Assembly: GCF_001723175.1 (NCBI RefSeq)
Contig: NC_064651.1
Location: forward strand, 3,906,001-3,970,000
Source of the DNA: Penicillium oxalicum
Lineage: Eukaryota; Ascomycota; Eurotiomycetes; Eurotiales; Aspergillaceae
Direction: 5' to 3'
Length of the DNA: 64,000 bases
Position numbers and translations under genes: made by a program. Positions 31,053 through 42,600 of the stretch are shown here, in pieces. Numbering within the stretch: the first letter of the stretch is position 1; every line of letters begins with the position of its first letter. The notes below the pieces were generated by a model that made no database searches, had not been told where the DNA came from, and saw only the letters and a list, made by a program, of their open reading frames with translations.

Positions 31053-32525
31053 TTATCCGGCCACGACGGAGTGGAGAGGAGGAAAAGCGCTGTGAGGCAT
31101 GTAAATCTCCATGTGCTTGGCACAGTACACACAGCCACAGGACGAGCCGTGACCGGTCCAGACACTTTGAGCAAAGGGCAATCCGTAGGCTGGAGTGTGG
31201 TGGTACGAGGGGGGTTGTGACCGTGGCGCAGATTGAGGGAGATACCGCGGAGGTGGCGGGATCCAGGCCCCTTGTGAGTAGGGTGGCGGTGGGTTCGCGA
31301 AGCCCCAAGGGCCAGCGGGGTAGTAGTCCGGGGTGTTAGGGCCACTGTGGGGAGCAGAAGGCGGCGAGTACTCAGAGGCAGCAGGGTTGAGCCACGAGCT
31401 CTCGGTGTGCGAGCCGCGTTGGTACTGCGGCGGGATGGGTCCCTCGGGAGACATGAGCGGTTTCACAACGGTCTGGTGATGCCGGGCGACGTTCGTGTCC
31501 AAGGGCGCGAGGGTCTGGCGAGAAGACTCGTGGGCCCTCGCGTTGGCCTTGGCACTCCAGCTATCCCAGTGACGACGCCAAGAGGCGAAGCCATCCTGCT
31601 GGTCATAGATGCGGTCGTGGATCTTCCAGTCAAAGGCAAACAGCCACTCCAGCTCCATCTTGTTGAGCTCGGCCACGGGGATGTTGCTCACCTCCGCCCA
31701 CGACTTGTTCTGGAACGTGTTATCGTCCAAGAACTTGCTCCCCAGCAGCAGTCCGACCGTCAACATACGGTAGATCTGGCCACTGCTGCATTGGAACGTT
31801 CGCTGGGCGGACAGGATGCGCATGCGACATGACATGTAGAACAGACCCAACAGGATGGTAGAACTGGGCAGGCGAGTCGACGAGAGGATCTGGTAGACGT
31901 ATTTCCGGAACTGCGGAGGGACGGAAGTTCCTGGGGAAATGCTTCGCGCGAAGTCAATATCTGAAAGGGTGATCTGGGTGTTGTACAAATCATACATTCC
32001 CTGAGTCATTTCTGCGACAAAATCGGACATCCGATCCATCTCGTAATCCAGGTGGGCAGCAACGCCTCCAGTAGCTTTTTCCTCCTTGCGGGATTGTTGC
32101 TGGTGCTGGTGCTGGTGCTGTTGCTGATGGTGATGAGACTGGTGCTGCTGAGTCGAAGCCATCTCGTGACGCCGGTACTGCGGGGGAATGGCACTGTCCA
32201 TGGGCGGCAGGCGCATATTGGCGCGAATGGGGGGCAACGAGGCTGCGGTCGGGCCATATGCGGATTGCTGGTGACCCATGGAGTGCACATCCCGGATACC
32301 GTGCATTGTGTGTCCTGAACCCGGGTACACATTCATCGCGTGTGACTTCGAGTAGACCAGAGATTGAGAATACTGTTCAATGAACTCAGAGCCGCTCTGG
32401 TGGTAGCGAGGGGGAAACGCGGTGTGACCAACCGGATAAAACGTGGGTTCATCCAGACGACCACCAGTGTTGACATGAGGAGGCGTGGGCGGGAGGCCGT
32501 GGCCTGCGGCCAAGAAAGACGGCAT
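31053..32525 (-). CDS. clgA: Clg1/Pho85-type cyclin
   Basis: Cyclin of the Pcl1,2/Clg1 group, expected to activate a Pho85-type CDK that links nutrition to morphogenesis. Single exon, 490 residues. The N-terminal ~150 residues are rich in P, H, Q and M (HQSHHHQQQHQHQHQQQ). The cyclin box covers about residues 160-310: MSDFVAEMTQGMYDL, ISPGTSVPPQFRKYVYQIL, STILLGLFYMSCRMRIL, RMLTVGLLLGSKFLDDNTFQNKSWAEVS and LNKMELEWLFAFDWKIH. The C-terminal 170 residues are Pro/Tyr/Ser-rich and end with a cysteine cluster SCGCVYCAKH of unknown role. Upstream lies the longest gene-free stretch in the window, so a long leader and promoter are likely. Confidence 0.85.
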   Translation of the reverse strand: MPSFLAAGHGLPPTPPHVNTGGRLDEPTFYPVGHTAFPPRYHQSGSEFIEQYSQSLVYSKSHAMNVYPGSGHTMHGIRDVHSMGHQQSAYGPTAASLPPIRANMRLPPMDSAIPPQYRRHEMASTQQHQSHHHQQQHQHQHQQQSRKEEKATGGVAAHLDYEMDRMSDFVAEMTQGMYDLYNTQITLSDIDFARSISPGTSVPPQFRKYVYQILSSTRLPSSTILLGLFYMSCRMRILSAQRTFQCSSGQIYRMLTVGLLLGSKFLDDNTFQNKSWAEVSNIPVAELNKMELEWLFAFDWKIHDRIYDQQDGFASWRRHWDSWSAKANARAHESSRQTLAPLDTNVARHHQTVVKPLMSPEGPIPPQYQRGSHTESSWLNPAASEYSPPSAPHSGPNTPDYYPAGPWGFANPPPPYSQGAWIPPPPRYLPQSAPRSQPPSYHHTPAYGLPFAQSVWTGHGSSCGCVYCAKHMEIYMPHSAFPPLHSVVAG

Positions 32526-33250
32526 CTCGTGAGGGAGAGGGGAAGCGAGAATTCCAGTTCAGGGTGGGAAGGGCAGACTGAGTCCTACACGTCTCTTGGG
32601 AGTCAGCATGACGCGCTTCACCTCGATGAGTAGCCCACAGATGGCCACTGGTAGTGGATGCTGTGTGGAAACCCGACGCGACACAGGGGAATAGGGGGGA
32701 GGGTCAACACACGCACCGTCTACGTCTTCACCAGGTCCTGACCCTGGAAGTGGGAGCGAAGAGAGAAGAGCGGTTGCTCCGGGAGCGTGACGCTCTAGTA
32801 TCGATTTGGGAGAGACCTCTAGTTGAATGACATTGAAGGAGGCTCTTCAGTCAAATCAAGACGGAGATCAACAAAGCAAGTTTAACAAGGAATGTGGAAT
32901 TGCGGTCGAAGAAAACGAAGCCTTTGAGGGCGTTTGTGTCTTTGCCTTTTTTTGGTTTTGAGGGGGGGGGAAGCGAACGCTAGCGAAGTGTCCGACAGAG
33001 GATCGTTGAGCAAGATCTCGAAATTGGGTGGAGCGACCACACAATAGCCCACAGAGATAACTGTAGTCACACGCGTTCTCGGTCGACAAGCATATATAAG
33101 CGGACACCGGACAGACGAGTTTGTCGAGCTTCAATGGGGAGGGGCGAGTGCGAATCACAGAGAAGGCACGACCAACTCCAGTATAGAGAACAGGAGATCA
33201 CCAGGGTCAAAAAGAAAAGAAGTCAGAATTCCCTCACCCTGAGGCAAACC

Positions 33251-33445
33251 TCACGACTGAAGGTTCGCAACGATACTTAGTGAAAAGCTCGTTGACAGAG
33301 GGAAGGGGAGTGGTTCGATAGGAGAGGGATGGGAGAAGGAAATAGGTTGCGAGGTAGGGAAGGAGAGAGTTGGAGAGAGTGAGCGGTGGGAGAGAGAAAG
33401 GGTGGAAGAGTGACCGAGAGGAAGCGGGAGAGAGGGTTTGTCCAC
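33251..33445 (-). promoter_or_regulatory. Pyrimidine-rich tract in the clgA-like upstream region
   Basis: The minus strand here is a nearly continuous CT-rich tract about 0.75-0.9 kb before the ATG of the Clg1-like gene. Such tracts commonly mark fungal transcription start regions. The implied leader would then be long unless spliced. Confidence 0.4.
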
Positions 33446-33569
33446 TTTGGGACTTTGGGGGGGTGTGGGACTCGGCGGTCCCTTTGGGGTCCTTGACTTT
33501 CTCTTTTGGACGCTGTGACTGTGTGACTTTCTACCGTTACTGAAACTAATGACTATCAGCGCTCAGTGT

Positions 33570-33596
33570 GGGTGTGTGGGTGTGTGGGTGTGTGGG
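33570..33596 (+). repeat. GGGTGTGT minisatellite / G-quadruplex motif
   Basis: Four GGG runs at 33570-33572, 33578-33580, 33586-33588 and 33594-33596 are separated by identical 5-nt TGTGT loops. This satisfies the standard G3 with 1-7 nt loop pattern for an intramolecular quadruplex on the plus strand. Confidence 0.8.
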
Positions 33597-36500
33597 TGCT
33601 CTTAGGGGTAGCCTGACCAATACGTAACACCGATACCATACTTTCCTCTTTTTTTCCCCCAATTTTCCCTGCGTTCCGTTGGCCTCGACTCACCTATCGA
33701 ACGTTGGGCGGTGAATTTTCTCTGCGGGTCCATGGGCGAGTGGCGGTTCATGAGTTTTTTTTTTCCCTTTCTTTTTGGGTGGCTCATTTCCCATTTCACT
33801 CCAAGTTCAAGTTGTACTGTATTAGTTCATAGGTGTGTACATTTGAGGAAACAAGAACGTGTACATCGAGACATGCATAGGACTGCCTCACCAGGGACTC
33901 AAGGAGCTCTAGACACCGGAGGAGACCCGTATACTACTCCAACCTCAGTTATGACTCTTTGCATTCAACATGAGAAAAAAAAAGTCTTCATGATTTCCTC
34001 GTCACCGGCAGCCAGTACTGTCTGGGTGTCCAGTCGGAACCATGGCCTCTCACGGGACACCATCCTTCGTCAGGCGGGTGGAATAGGACTGATTCGCAAC
34101 CATTCAGACTATAATTTGGGAAGAACCCGCCTTTGACGGTCTGAATTTTTTTTTTTTCACAGAGACCAGTCTCTCACAAGAACATGGCCTGAAGTGAGCA
34201 AGTTCAATTGCTCACGTCTATTCTCTTGTAAATGATATAAAATTGGACTGTGCGATACATCAGTAAATCAGGGTCGCCATGTACCGTACCAGTCGGTAGG
34301 AGTATGCGCAGGCGACCGTGCAGATTATGTAAAGGACAGAAACAGCCTGCCTCTTCTGGAGATTTAAGGTCCTGTTGACCTTTGTACTCAACCAGTCATA
34401 CGGGCAGTGTTGCAGTGGGTAACTTGTTCCGTATACCGTATAAAGGAAGTATGGTATCGACACATTCCAGTACATGCACAGTTGCATACACTCCTACACC
34501 ATCAGCGTCCAGCAACCGCGAGGAAGCCCCCCCCAAATCGAATTTTAGATCAGTCTCGACCAAATCCCAAGGGCAAAATGACATCCATATACGTAGGTCC
34601 CTGATCAGACAAATTGTCAGCAGAGCAACCGATCCCTCTCCTGTCGTCCAGTCATGGAACCAGGCTCCAGTCCCGCCCACGTTCACCCGTCTGGAATGTC
34701 CTCGTGACTGAACACAAGCCGAGGACAAGGTGGTATGGGATCAGGATGCGGTCCAGGCATCTCGATGCAATGGGGCAAAAAGCATTCGGTGGAACAATCG
34801 AGGAAAGTGACGGGGCCATGACTACCATGCAGGGTCAAAGAGACCAGAGTCGAAGTCAAACAACCCCCCTGTCGATAGCCCCGTGAGCCACTCTGGCAAA
34901 ATGACATATGTACTTTCGATCCCACCGCGTGCGGGAGGGAGGTGAAGTACTTGTCCAACCACCTGGCGGGAGCGGAAGTCATGAACGGGTGGCCATGGCC
35001 ACAGGAGGTCGCGGGCAAACGGCCTACTCGGCCACTGATACAACTACTGTGTATGTGCTCTGTTCAATGACATCTGTGTTGAGAAATTCCTTTGTGGTCT
35101 TCACCCCCGCAGATCCTCCGTCAGTTGCCTCTTCCCAGTCAAAGTGACTATCCCCTAGGGTCATCGGAGGGTCGAAAAGCTGGTGATGCAACGCCTGTGT
35201 CACTGAGGCCAATTAGCGCCAGAGAAGTCGACTGAAGAGGGTGGGTAAAAACCACCCCAAAATCGTAATAATGCTAGAAATTCTAAAAAAAGCCCCGGGG
35301 GACTGTCCCCTTTTAGGAGCCGAAACGCAGAAACAGAAGAAAAAACTGAAAAAAAAAAGAGGGAATACGGATAAGCGGACACTGCGCTCGTGCAGTTCCG
35401 CCGGTGAGCTCTTTTTTGACTAAGCCATGCGCTGGCACTACCGACCGGTTGACGGGACAATTGGGCGCTGAAGTCGGTGGTCGTATGGTGGTACATGCTG
35501 TTACAGGGCTGGACAGCTGGACAGTTGGACAGACGGACAGATGGAAAACAGTCGTACCGTATGGCTCTGATTGGCGGAGATCTAGAAATTCAATGCGAGT
35601 CTCTGCAAGCTCAACGGCAGTCTCTGGCGAGGGATTCAGCTCACATCAATTGCACGGTTGAATCGCAGTGACCCAGCTTCCCCTCCGTCCCTTGAGGTCT
35701 TTATCGAGTAGCGGGAGTACCAACACCCCTTCTCCAGGACGTACCTAGAAGAGGAATTTTTGAAGAAGAGATGGCTACCATTTCATGATCCATCATCATC
35801 AATCCATCTACAAGCATCCCATGTTGCGTCAGATTCAACCAGAAAAAAAAATAAAAAATAAAAGAGGAACCTCATGAAGCCTTCACCGGACAAGATGACA
35901 TAGACCTGTGATACTTATCCCGTCCCCAAGAATCTTTCGCGATATAAGCGATTCTACTGGCTATTCGAGCGGGAAATCTCAGCCTGTGCCTCTCTCTCTC
36001 TCTTCATCAATATCAGACACAAGGAACTCGAGCCCGTCATGTATCAAATAGTGCTATGACTATAGAAAACGCGTTCATTGCCCGGAATTGTGATTGAGGT
36101 CTATCGATCACCCAAGGGTCCTGTCAACAATGCATCGCACCAAAGCATCGCTCACAAGGAGAAGCAACAAATGGTTACGTTGCCCGCCATCCCCAGCTAT
36201 CCGGGCTATCACCCCGTACAACCAAGCAAGGGCTGCTGCATGGCCGACCGTCACTGGCCTCTTAAAGCTAGTAGGTGATTGATGGATGATCCAACTTCCT
36301 CACTACCTAGTAGCCAGCTTCTGGCACTAATGCCTATTCCCCTTTCCCTCCCTCCATCCTAGGGTCGACCCTATGACGAAGTATGGTTGGTTTCTTGGGA
36401 TTCTCGGAGATTCAAAGCACAAGGCAAACGCCCCCAAGCCCCAGTGAGTCATTGAGTCTGGAAAGGAGCGGGAATTCTTTCTTTCTGCAGGTCGCATAGC

Positions 36501-36604
36501 GTCATGCTGCATGCCCAGGACAGCCTAGGGGCTAGTCTTGCAGAGTTGACGGGAGTAGAGACTAGTCGGGCGACTGAAGAGTGTTGCCGCAGCAGTGTCG
36601 GATG

Positions 36605-36648
36605 AAAAAAGAAAGAAAGAAAGAAAGAAAGAAAGAACGAACGAACGA
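36605..36648. repeat. GAAA/GAAC tetranucleotide microsatellite
   Basis: About seven GAAA units followed by three GAAC units. It is likely length-polymorphic. No gene context. Confidence 0.9.
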
Positions 36649-38654
36649 TGTCGTCCTGCCGTGCTAACCTGCAAACCAGTAGAGACTAGAAAAGTCTGGA
36701 GAACGGAGGGGGGATAACATGATATAGTTCTGGAGACTTGTCTGGGATAGCCTACCTATAGTCTGTGCTTAACATTAAAGCAAGCCTCGGATCGAGGGAG
36801 GATGGAGCAGCTGCCCGCAGAAAGGAACAGACAGTAAAGACCAACCTTATCCATTCATACTGAAGAATCGACGTTCGGGTGTGTCTTCAGTCTTGGAGTG
36901 GACAAGTGGAATGGACCCGACCTGTACATTGTAGAGGTGGTCCAAAGCGTGCGTGATTTTTTTTTTTGGCTTGGAGAGTGAACCGATAAAACGAGTGATG
37001 GAGACGATACATTCTTGCAATGCGAATCAGATCTGATTTTCTACACCATCATATGCAAGGGAACATATATTGAAGGTCAACAACCTAAGCATGGCCCGAG
37101 GATCGCTCTCTACGCTACTCCGGTATACATCTACCTACCACGGACGCTTCGATTCAATGACTCCTCTCGCGGGCTCAGTAATACTTTCGGGTCATCGCTT
37201 CTCACAAAGTCAAGATCACATATCGCACTCACACATAGCTACTATCAATGCTATTAGAAGTGATAGCATCTAGCTCCCTGCCAAGGTCAACTGTTCCATC
37301 CCTTCAACATCCAGAATCTACCTCGTCCCATCCAAATATCCTCAGAACGAAAACCAGTCGGATCACTTGACTACGCTACCACCCCGACCCTGACTTTGAC
37401 GCCTTGACACCAATTTCCGAGCAGCCATCGAGTCAGATCGACCAACCTCATGACTCAAGATCGCCTCAGTTCTCTTTCTCTTACTCTTACCTGCTTTACC
37501 TGCTATTCCGCCTACCCCCGCAATCCATCAATCATCCCCCCCTCCCATCTCTGCCCAACCAGTGGAGCAAAACGAGCCACCTGCTTCAAGAAACACCACC
37601 GGCTAGTTTCGGCCCAACTTGCAAACTTTAATTTATGCCGCCCCCTACTTGTCCTGACAGGATTCCATCTCCGACTGACGTTCACAGTTCATGTTTATAC
37701 ACCAAAAACTCAGACTGCTCAAGTCTCCCGAGAGGGGCTCCCTCCTCATCTCGGCTTGAGACTCCAGACACACGAGGGATTCCATCTACTCAAAACGAAG
37801 GAGTAAACCACCAAGTACGAGCTAGTAAGTAACGAAGGACTCAGGAAGAGGTCCCTAAACTAGTAACTCCACTGCAGCTGGCAGCCCTAAATCCTGCGCG
37901 AGCCCAGTTCGGGCGGTTTTTAGACTTTCTTCCATTCTGACCAGCCCCCCTCCCCTCCCCCTGTGGCTCTCTTCCATTCCCCCGCCAACCTCGGCCGTAG
38001 GCGTTAGTCCGGGCGCGTACACTTAGTTTCCTACCGTTATCTTCCTAGTATCTACTCCCTGGGTAACTCACCTCTAGCATACGAATATGTAGTACATATT
38101 ATGTACATTTTGTAAGGGAATGTCAATGTTGCTATCCACTTTGCCGCGTGATGGAGAGGGTTTCCCGGGCATCGATATTGATCCAAGGTGCACGGCGCAG
38201 CAGCGGCTAGTGCGAGAGTATATAGGTCCATACTTCCACTTACAGTGAGATTCTTCGAGAAGAACCCAAGGTGGATAGGTACCAGGGGAGAAAAAAAAAT
38301 AAAGGACGGAGCATATGTACACCAGTAACGAAAATCTACTACATAGAATCTTATATGATGTGATGCGCGCGGCGGGAACACATATGCCAATTGGACACAG
38401 TTCTCTAGGTGTTACCTGGTATAGGGAGTACTCTCCAGTACTACCTACCCGGTCGAATGTAGGTAGTAGTATGCCCAAATTGAAGATGAGTTTCTTGAAG
38501 AATGTGGGACAAATCGCCCTAGGCTCTACTACCATTCCGTGACCAATTGTATCCATTTTCTTGAATCTATCGCCTACGACAGTGATATCCTACACGTATT
38601 TGAAAATTGGCGGAATCAGGACAGATACTCCAATTTGAAGCACATTGTTGGTTC

Positions 38655-38677
38655 TTTTTTTTTTTTTTTTTTTTTTT
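38655..38677. repeat. 23-nt poly-T run
   Basis: An uninterrupted T run on the plus strand within the 7-kb spacer. There is no target-site duplication or retroelement body beside it, so I do not call it a retroposon tail. Confidence 0.85.
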
Positions 38678-39631
38678 AAAGCGTGACCCTACCTTCTGGA
38701 CCCAGTTGATCGCTGACAGTCTACCAGGTCTACACTAACTGGAACAGCCAAGGGGATAGGTGGTACGGTACATCCATCTATCCATACTCTCCTCCACAGG
38801 AGACAAATACCTACGGTTGCAAAGACTCCTTCCCGGGAAGATGGTGTGTGATTTCTATGGGCATCTAGCTTTTTTTTTTTGTTTTTCTCCAGAGACCAGA
38901 CCGCCGGCTAGAGAGTCGGTAGGGGTAAGGATGGAGACGGAGATCTATCGGGCTACCTCACTTCACAAAAATCATTGCAAAGGAAGGGCCAAAGAGCACC
39001 GAAGAGAGAAAAAAACAACAATTCACCATTGGTGTGGCGACAACAGCCTTCCCAATGACCAACTCACTCCATCCATGACTTGCCACTGATGAAGCGTGCC
39101 ATGGTGACCCCCGAGCCCCGGTTCAACCGGCATGGGGGAAAGAAAAAGATGGTCAGGTCAGGCTTGATCACGGGCCAATAGTCAACACCGCGGGGGGGAA
39201 TGGGAGTATGTGAAGAGTCAAAATCCAGAAATCGGCCCAGGCATGTGCCGGCCAGAACAGAGGGATATCATTATGATTCAACAAATCAGAGACACGCAAA
39301 TGATGGGAGGGGAAAAGAATGATAAAGAAAGGGGAGGGGGAAAGGAAAAGGGCATAGACTCGTAGACTCGGTGAAATCGTCAAGGGGGAGGCTGCCAGGA
39401 GAGAGACGGAAGATTCTGGTCCAACTGAGGGTCAGTCCCTTCCGACCGAGCTGTTCAAAAACAAGAGAAAAAAAAGACGCAAAAAACCAGGCGCTCAGTT
39501 ACGCAAACCCAAAACTCCGTCACAGTGCTCAACCCCCGGCCCGATGGGACCACATGTCACTCTGTGGTGTCAGACATGGACAAACATACCAATGCAGCGG
39601 AATGTCTTTGTCAAACAACTTTCAAGATGGG

Positions 39632-42600
39632 CTAGTCGGTGGATTCTTCCTTCAGACTTCCCACCAGATTGCGCAACACGTCCATGATGACCGCCTCATC
39701 TTTAGGCTCACCACCAGGAAAGGAACTCTCAGTCGCGTTACCCAGAACTCGAGCACGCGCGCTCCGAAGAACCTCGCGGATGTAGTTCTTATCCTCGTAG
39801 TCTTCCATGAGCACGTTCTCAAAGTCATCAATGGCCTTGTTCGCGCGCTCAGTGAAAGACGGCGACTCGGGAGGAGCGGGGGGAGCCAGACCACCAGCCA
39901 TAACGTGGTGCTGAGGCTGGTGCTGCGGGAGCGGCTGATGATGATGATTTGGGGGCCCCGGTGGTGGAGGGTGATGAGGTTGATGTGTCTGGTGGTGCGG
40001 TGGTGGGATATGTTGATGCGATGGAGGCGGTTGGTGGGAGTTTGGCTGATGTTGCCGATGCTGCTGGTGCTGCATTTGGACGGGCTGTTGGATGGAGTGC
40101 TGGTGCTGAGTCTGGTACTGAGGCATGTTGGGTGGAGGGTACGTCGGGGGTTGCACATTGTGATGGGGCTGAGGAGTGCTGGGTGGTTTGGGGGTCGAAG
40201 GGTATGGAGAGTGATGCTGCGCTTGCTGATGCTGCTGTGGAGGCTGCTGGCCCGACATACCCGGAGATGACTGTGATGGTGCTCGGGACAATGTCGTCTG
40301 CGGAGGATGTTGCTGCTGCTGCTGCTGCTGCTGAGGAGCGTGCGGAGGTGGATTGGAAGCATAGGGCGATGTGTATGCTCTAGGAGTGGTCCGAGCAAAT
40401 GCAGCGGGTAGATTACCGCGAAGTGCACTTGGAATAGGGAACGAGGCAGGCGCAGGTGCAGGGGTAGGTGCAGGAATTGGTGGAGCAACAGCTGCACTAC
40501 GCGGTGGACCTGACGATGGCGTTGGCACTGGGGTCGGTGCAGATGCGGGTACCGGCGTTTGAGCGATAGGAGCAGGTGCAGAAACCGCGGTAGGGAGAGT
40601 GGCAGTAGTAGCGGCAGTAGGAGTAGCAGGGCCAGTTGAAGCGGTAGCGGTAGTGGTAGCGGTAGTAGTGGCAGTGGCAGTAGGGGCAGGAGCAGCAGGA
40701 CCAGGAGCGGGAGCGGGGGCGGGAGCAGGAGCAGGAACAGATGCGGAAGTCGGTGCAGAGGCTGGGACGGAAGCGGGAGTCGATGCAGAAGATGGAGCAG
40801 CAGCAGAAACTGGAGCTGGAGCAGAGACAGGGGCAGAAGCAGCGGGAGCAATAGCAGCAGCCGAAGCGGGAGGAGTGGGACGGGGAGGAGCGGAAGACAT
40901 GGTGGGAAGAGGATAAGGGCTAGAGTGCTGTTGCTGGGAGGGCGCTGAAGATGCAACAAAAGAATTGGAGGAGGGGATTGATGGAAATTGGAATTGCTGC
41001 GGCTGCTGCTGCTGCTGTTGTTGTTGCTGCGGCGGCGGCTGATGTTGCGGTTGCTGTGGCTGTTGCGGTTGCGTTTGCTGAAGCTGATGCTGGTGCTGGA
41101 ACTGATGCTGTTGATGCGAATTTGGATGTGCAAGAGGCTGCGAATGCGGATGCGGATGTTGATTTTGCAATGAACCAGCCGTGACCGATGGAGGAGGTAC
41201 GTAAGAATGGGACATTGGGTGCATATACTGCTGGGGAGTCGGCACAGGCGCTTGAGTCTGAGGCGGAGGAGGCGATGGACGTCTCTTTTTCTCCTTCTCA
41301 ACCGACGCACCAGGGCGAAGCTGCCAGGACCAGCCCTTGCCGTCTCGCTCGGCGTGCATAAAGAGGTGGCTATTGCCATTGAGATTGTGCCGTACACTAG
41401 ACGTCCATCCTTCTGTCTCACACTTGAAGCGGAAATATGGATATTTCAACTTCAGCGCACGGTATATCTGCTTCAGCGTCATCGGATTGCCGGCTTCTGT
41501 GAGCGCATCAAAGATGAGCACTGCATAGTTATATGGTGGCTTGGCCAGATCCTCTGGGCTATACGCAGATTCTGGTGGATAGTTGGGAGATGGCGAGCGT
41601 GAGGGTTTCCGTTTCTTGACCGGCGGAGGCTTGACGTATTCGTCCGCTCGATGCTCGGTCGTGAACTGCCCTCCTTCCGTGGATGGCAGCGGATAGTCCA
41701 TCCCTTCGCCCTTCTTCCTCTTCGTGTACTTACGCTTCTCGGCTGGCTTGGCAGAAGACGGGGGAGACTCCGCGGTGACAGACTCCCTGACGGTCTTCCC
41801 TGCCTTGCCGTTGGTCTTGATAGGTACCGCGGGCGGAGGTGGAGTGATGCCGCCATTCGCCTCACGCTTCGCGGCCATCTTCTGCTCTCTCGCCAACTCG
41901 GCTCTTTCGCGTTTCGACATGATCCCATCCTTGGGAGGTCGTCCAGGACCTCTCCGCCGTTGGGGTTGACCGCTCTCTCCGCCAGTCTCCACAGAAGACA
42001 TAGGCTTGGATGAATCCGCGTCCTTTGTTTTGAGGATGAGCTTGGTCACCTTTGAAGGTGGCTCCCTACTTTCGCTGTCACTGTTGGGCCTCTCTGTATC
42101 ATCGATCTCATGTTCGGCATCAACTGAACCACGGTCCGCTTCTTCCTCTTCCACCACCTGCTCCTCGATGCGATCTGCACCCGTCTCACCAATGGGAACA
42201 TCTGGGAGCAGAAACCGAATGCGGACGCCCCCTATCTGAATGTAATCACCGCTATGCAGTGGCCTGACTTGCCCCGGAGAGAGCCAGTCAGCACCAATAA
42301 AGGCTCCATTCCGGCCCATTACTTCCATCTCGAACAAATTTCGGTCAAAATTGTAAGCGATGCGAACGTGGCGGCGGGAAATACCTCGATGGCCTGCCGC
42401 GGTACCGTCTATTGTCGAGGGCGGGTGAATTGGGATAGTAGGACAGGAGTCGGGAGAAGGAAGCAGCGCCAATGTGTCCACTGGTTTGGGATCATTGTTC
42501 GCGTCATGCAGAGACTGCAAGGCAAGCGCATTATAGTCCGTCGGCGCCTGCAATTGTGCTGGGTTGGCGTGCAATGGAGCCCCGGATCCGTCAAATGAAG

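Larger units (their letters stand above)
32526..39631. other. 7.1-kb gene-free region
   Basis: The largest spacer in the window, between the clgA-like start and the forkhead stop, both on the minus strand. Only short frames without domains are found on either strand. It contains a pyrimidine-rich minus-strand leader-like tract (33251-33445), a G4 motif (33570-33596), a GAAA/GAAC microsatellite (36605-36648) and a run of 23 T (38655-38677). It could hold long leaders, regulatory sequence or non-coding transcripts. None can be demonstrated from sequence. Confidence 0.55.

Noticed and set aside
38655..38677. Poly-T run as a retroposon tail
   Set aside because: No element body, no target-site duplication and no reverse-transcriptase-like frame nearby.
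39652..41421. 589-codon open frame overlapping the forkhead gene on the same strand, and long antisense frames at 40599-40916 and 39371-40270
   Set aside because: Their composition (runs of L/R/S or A/V/G) is just the shifted reading of Q/P/A codon repeats; no domains and no independent start context.
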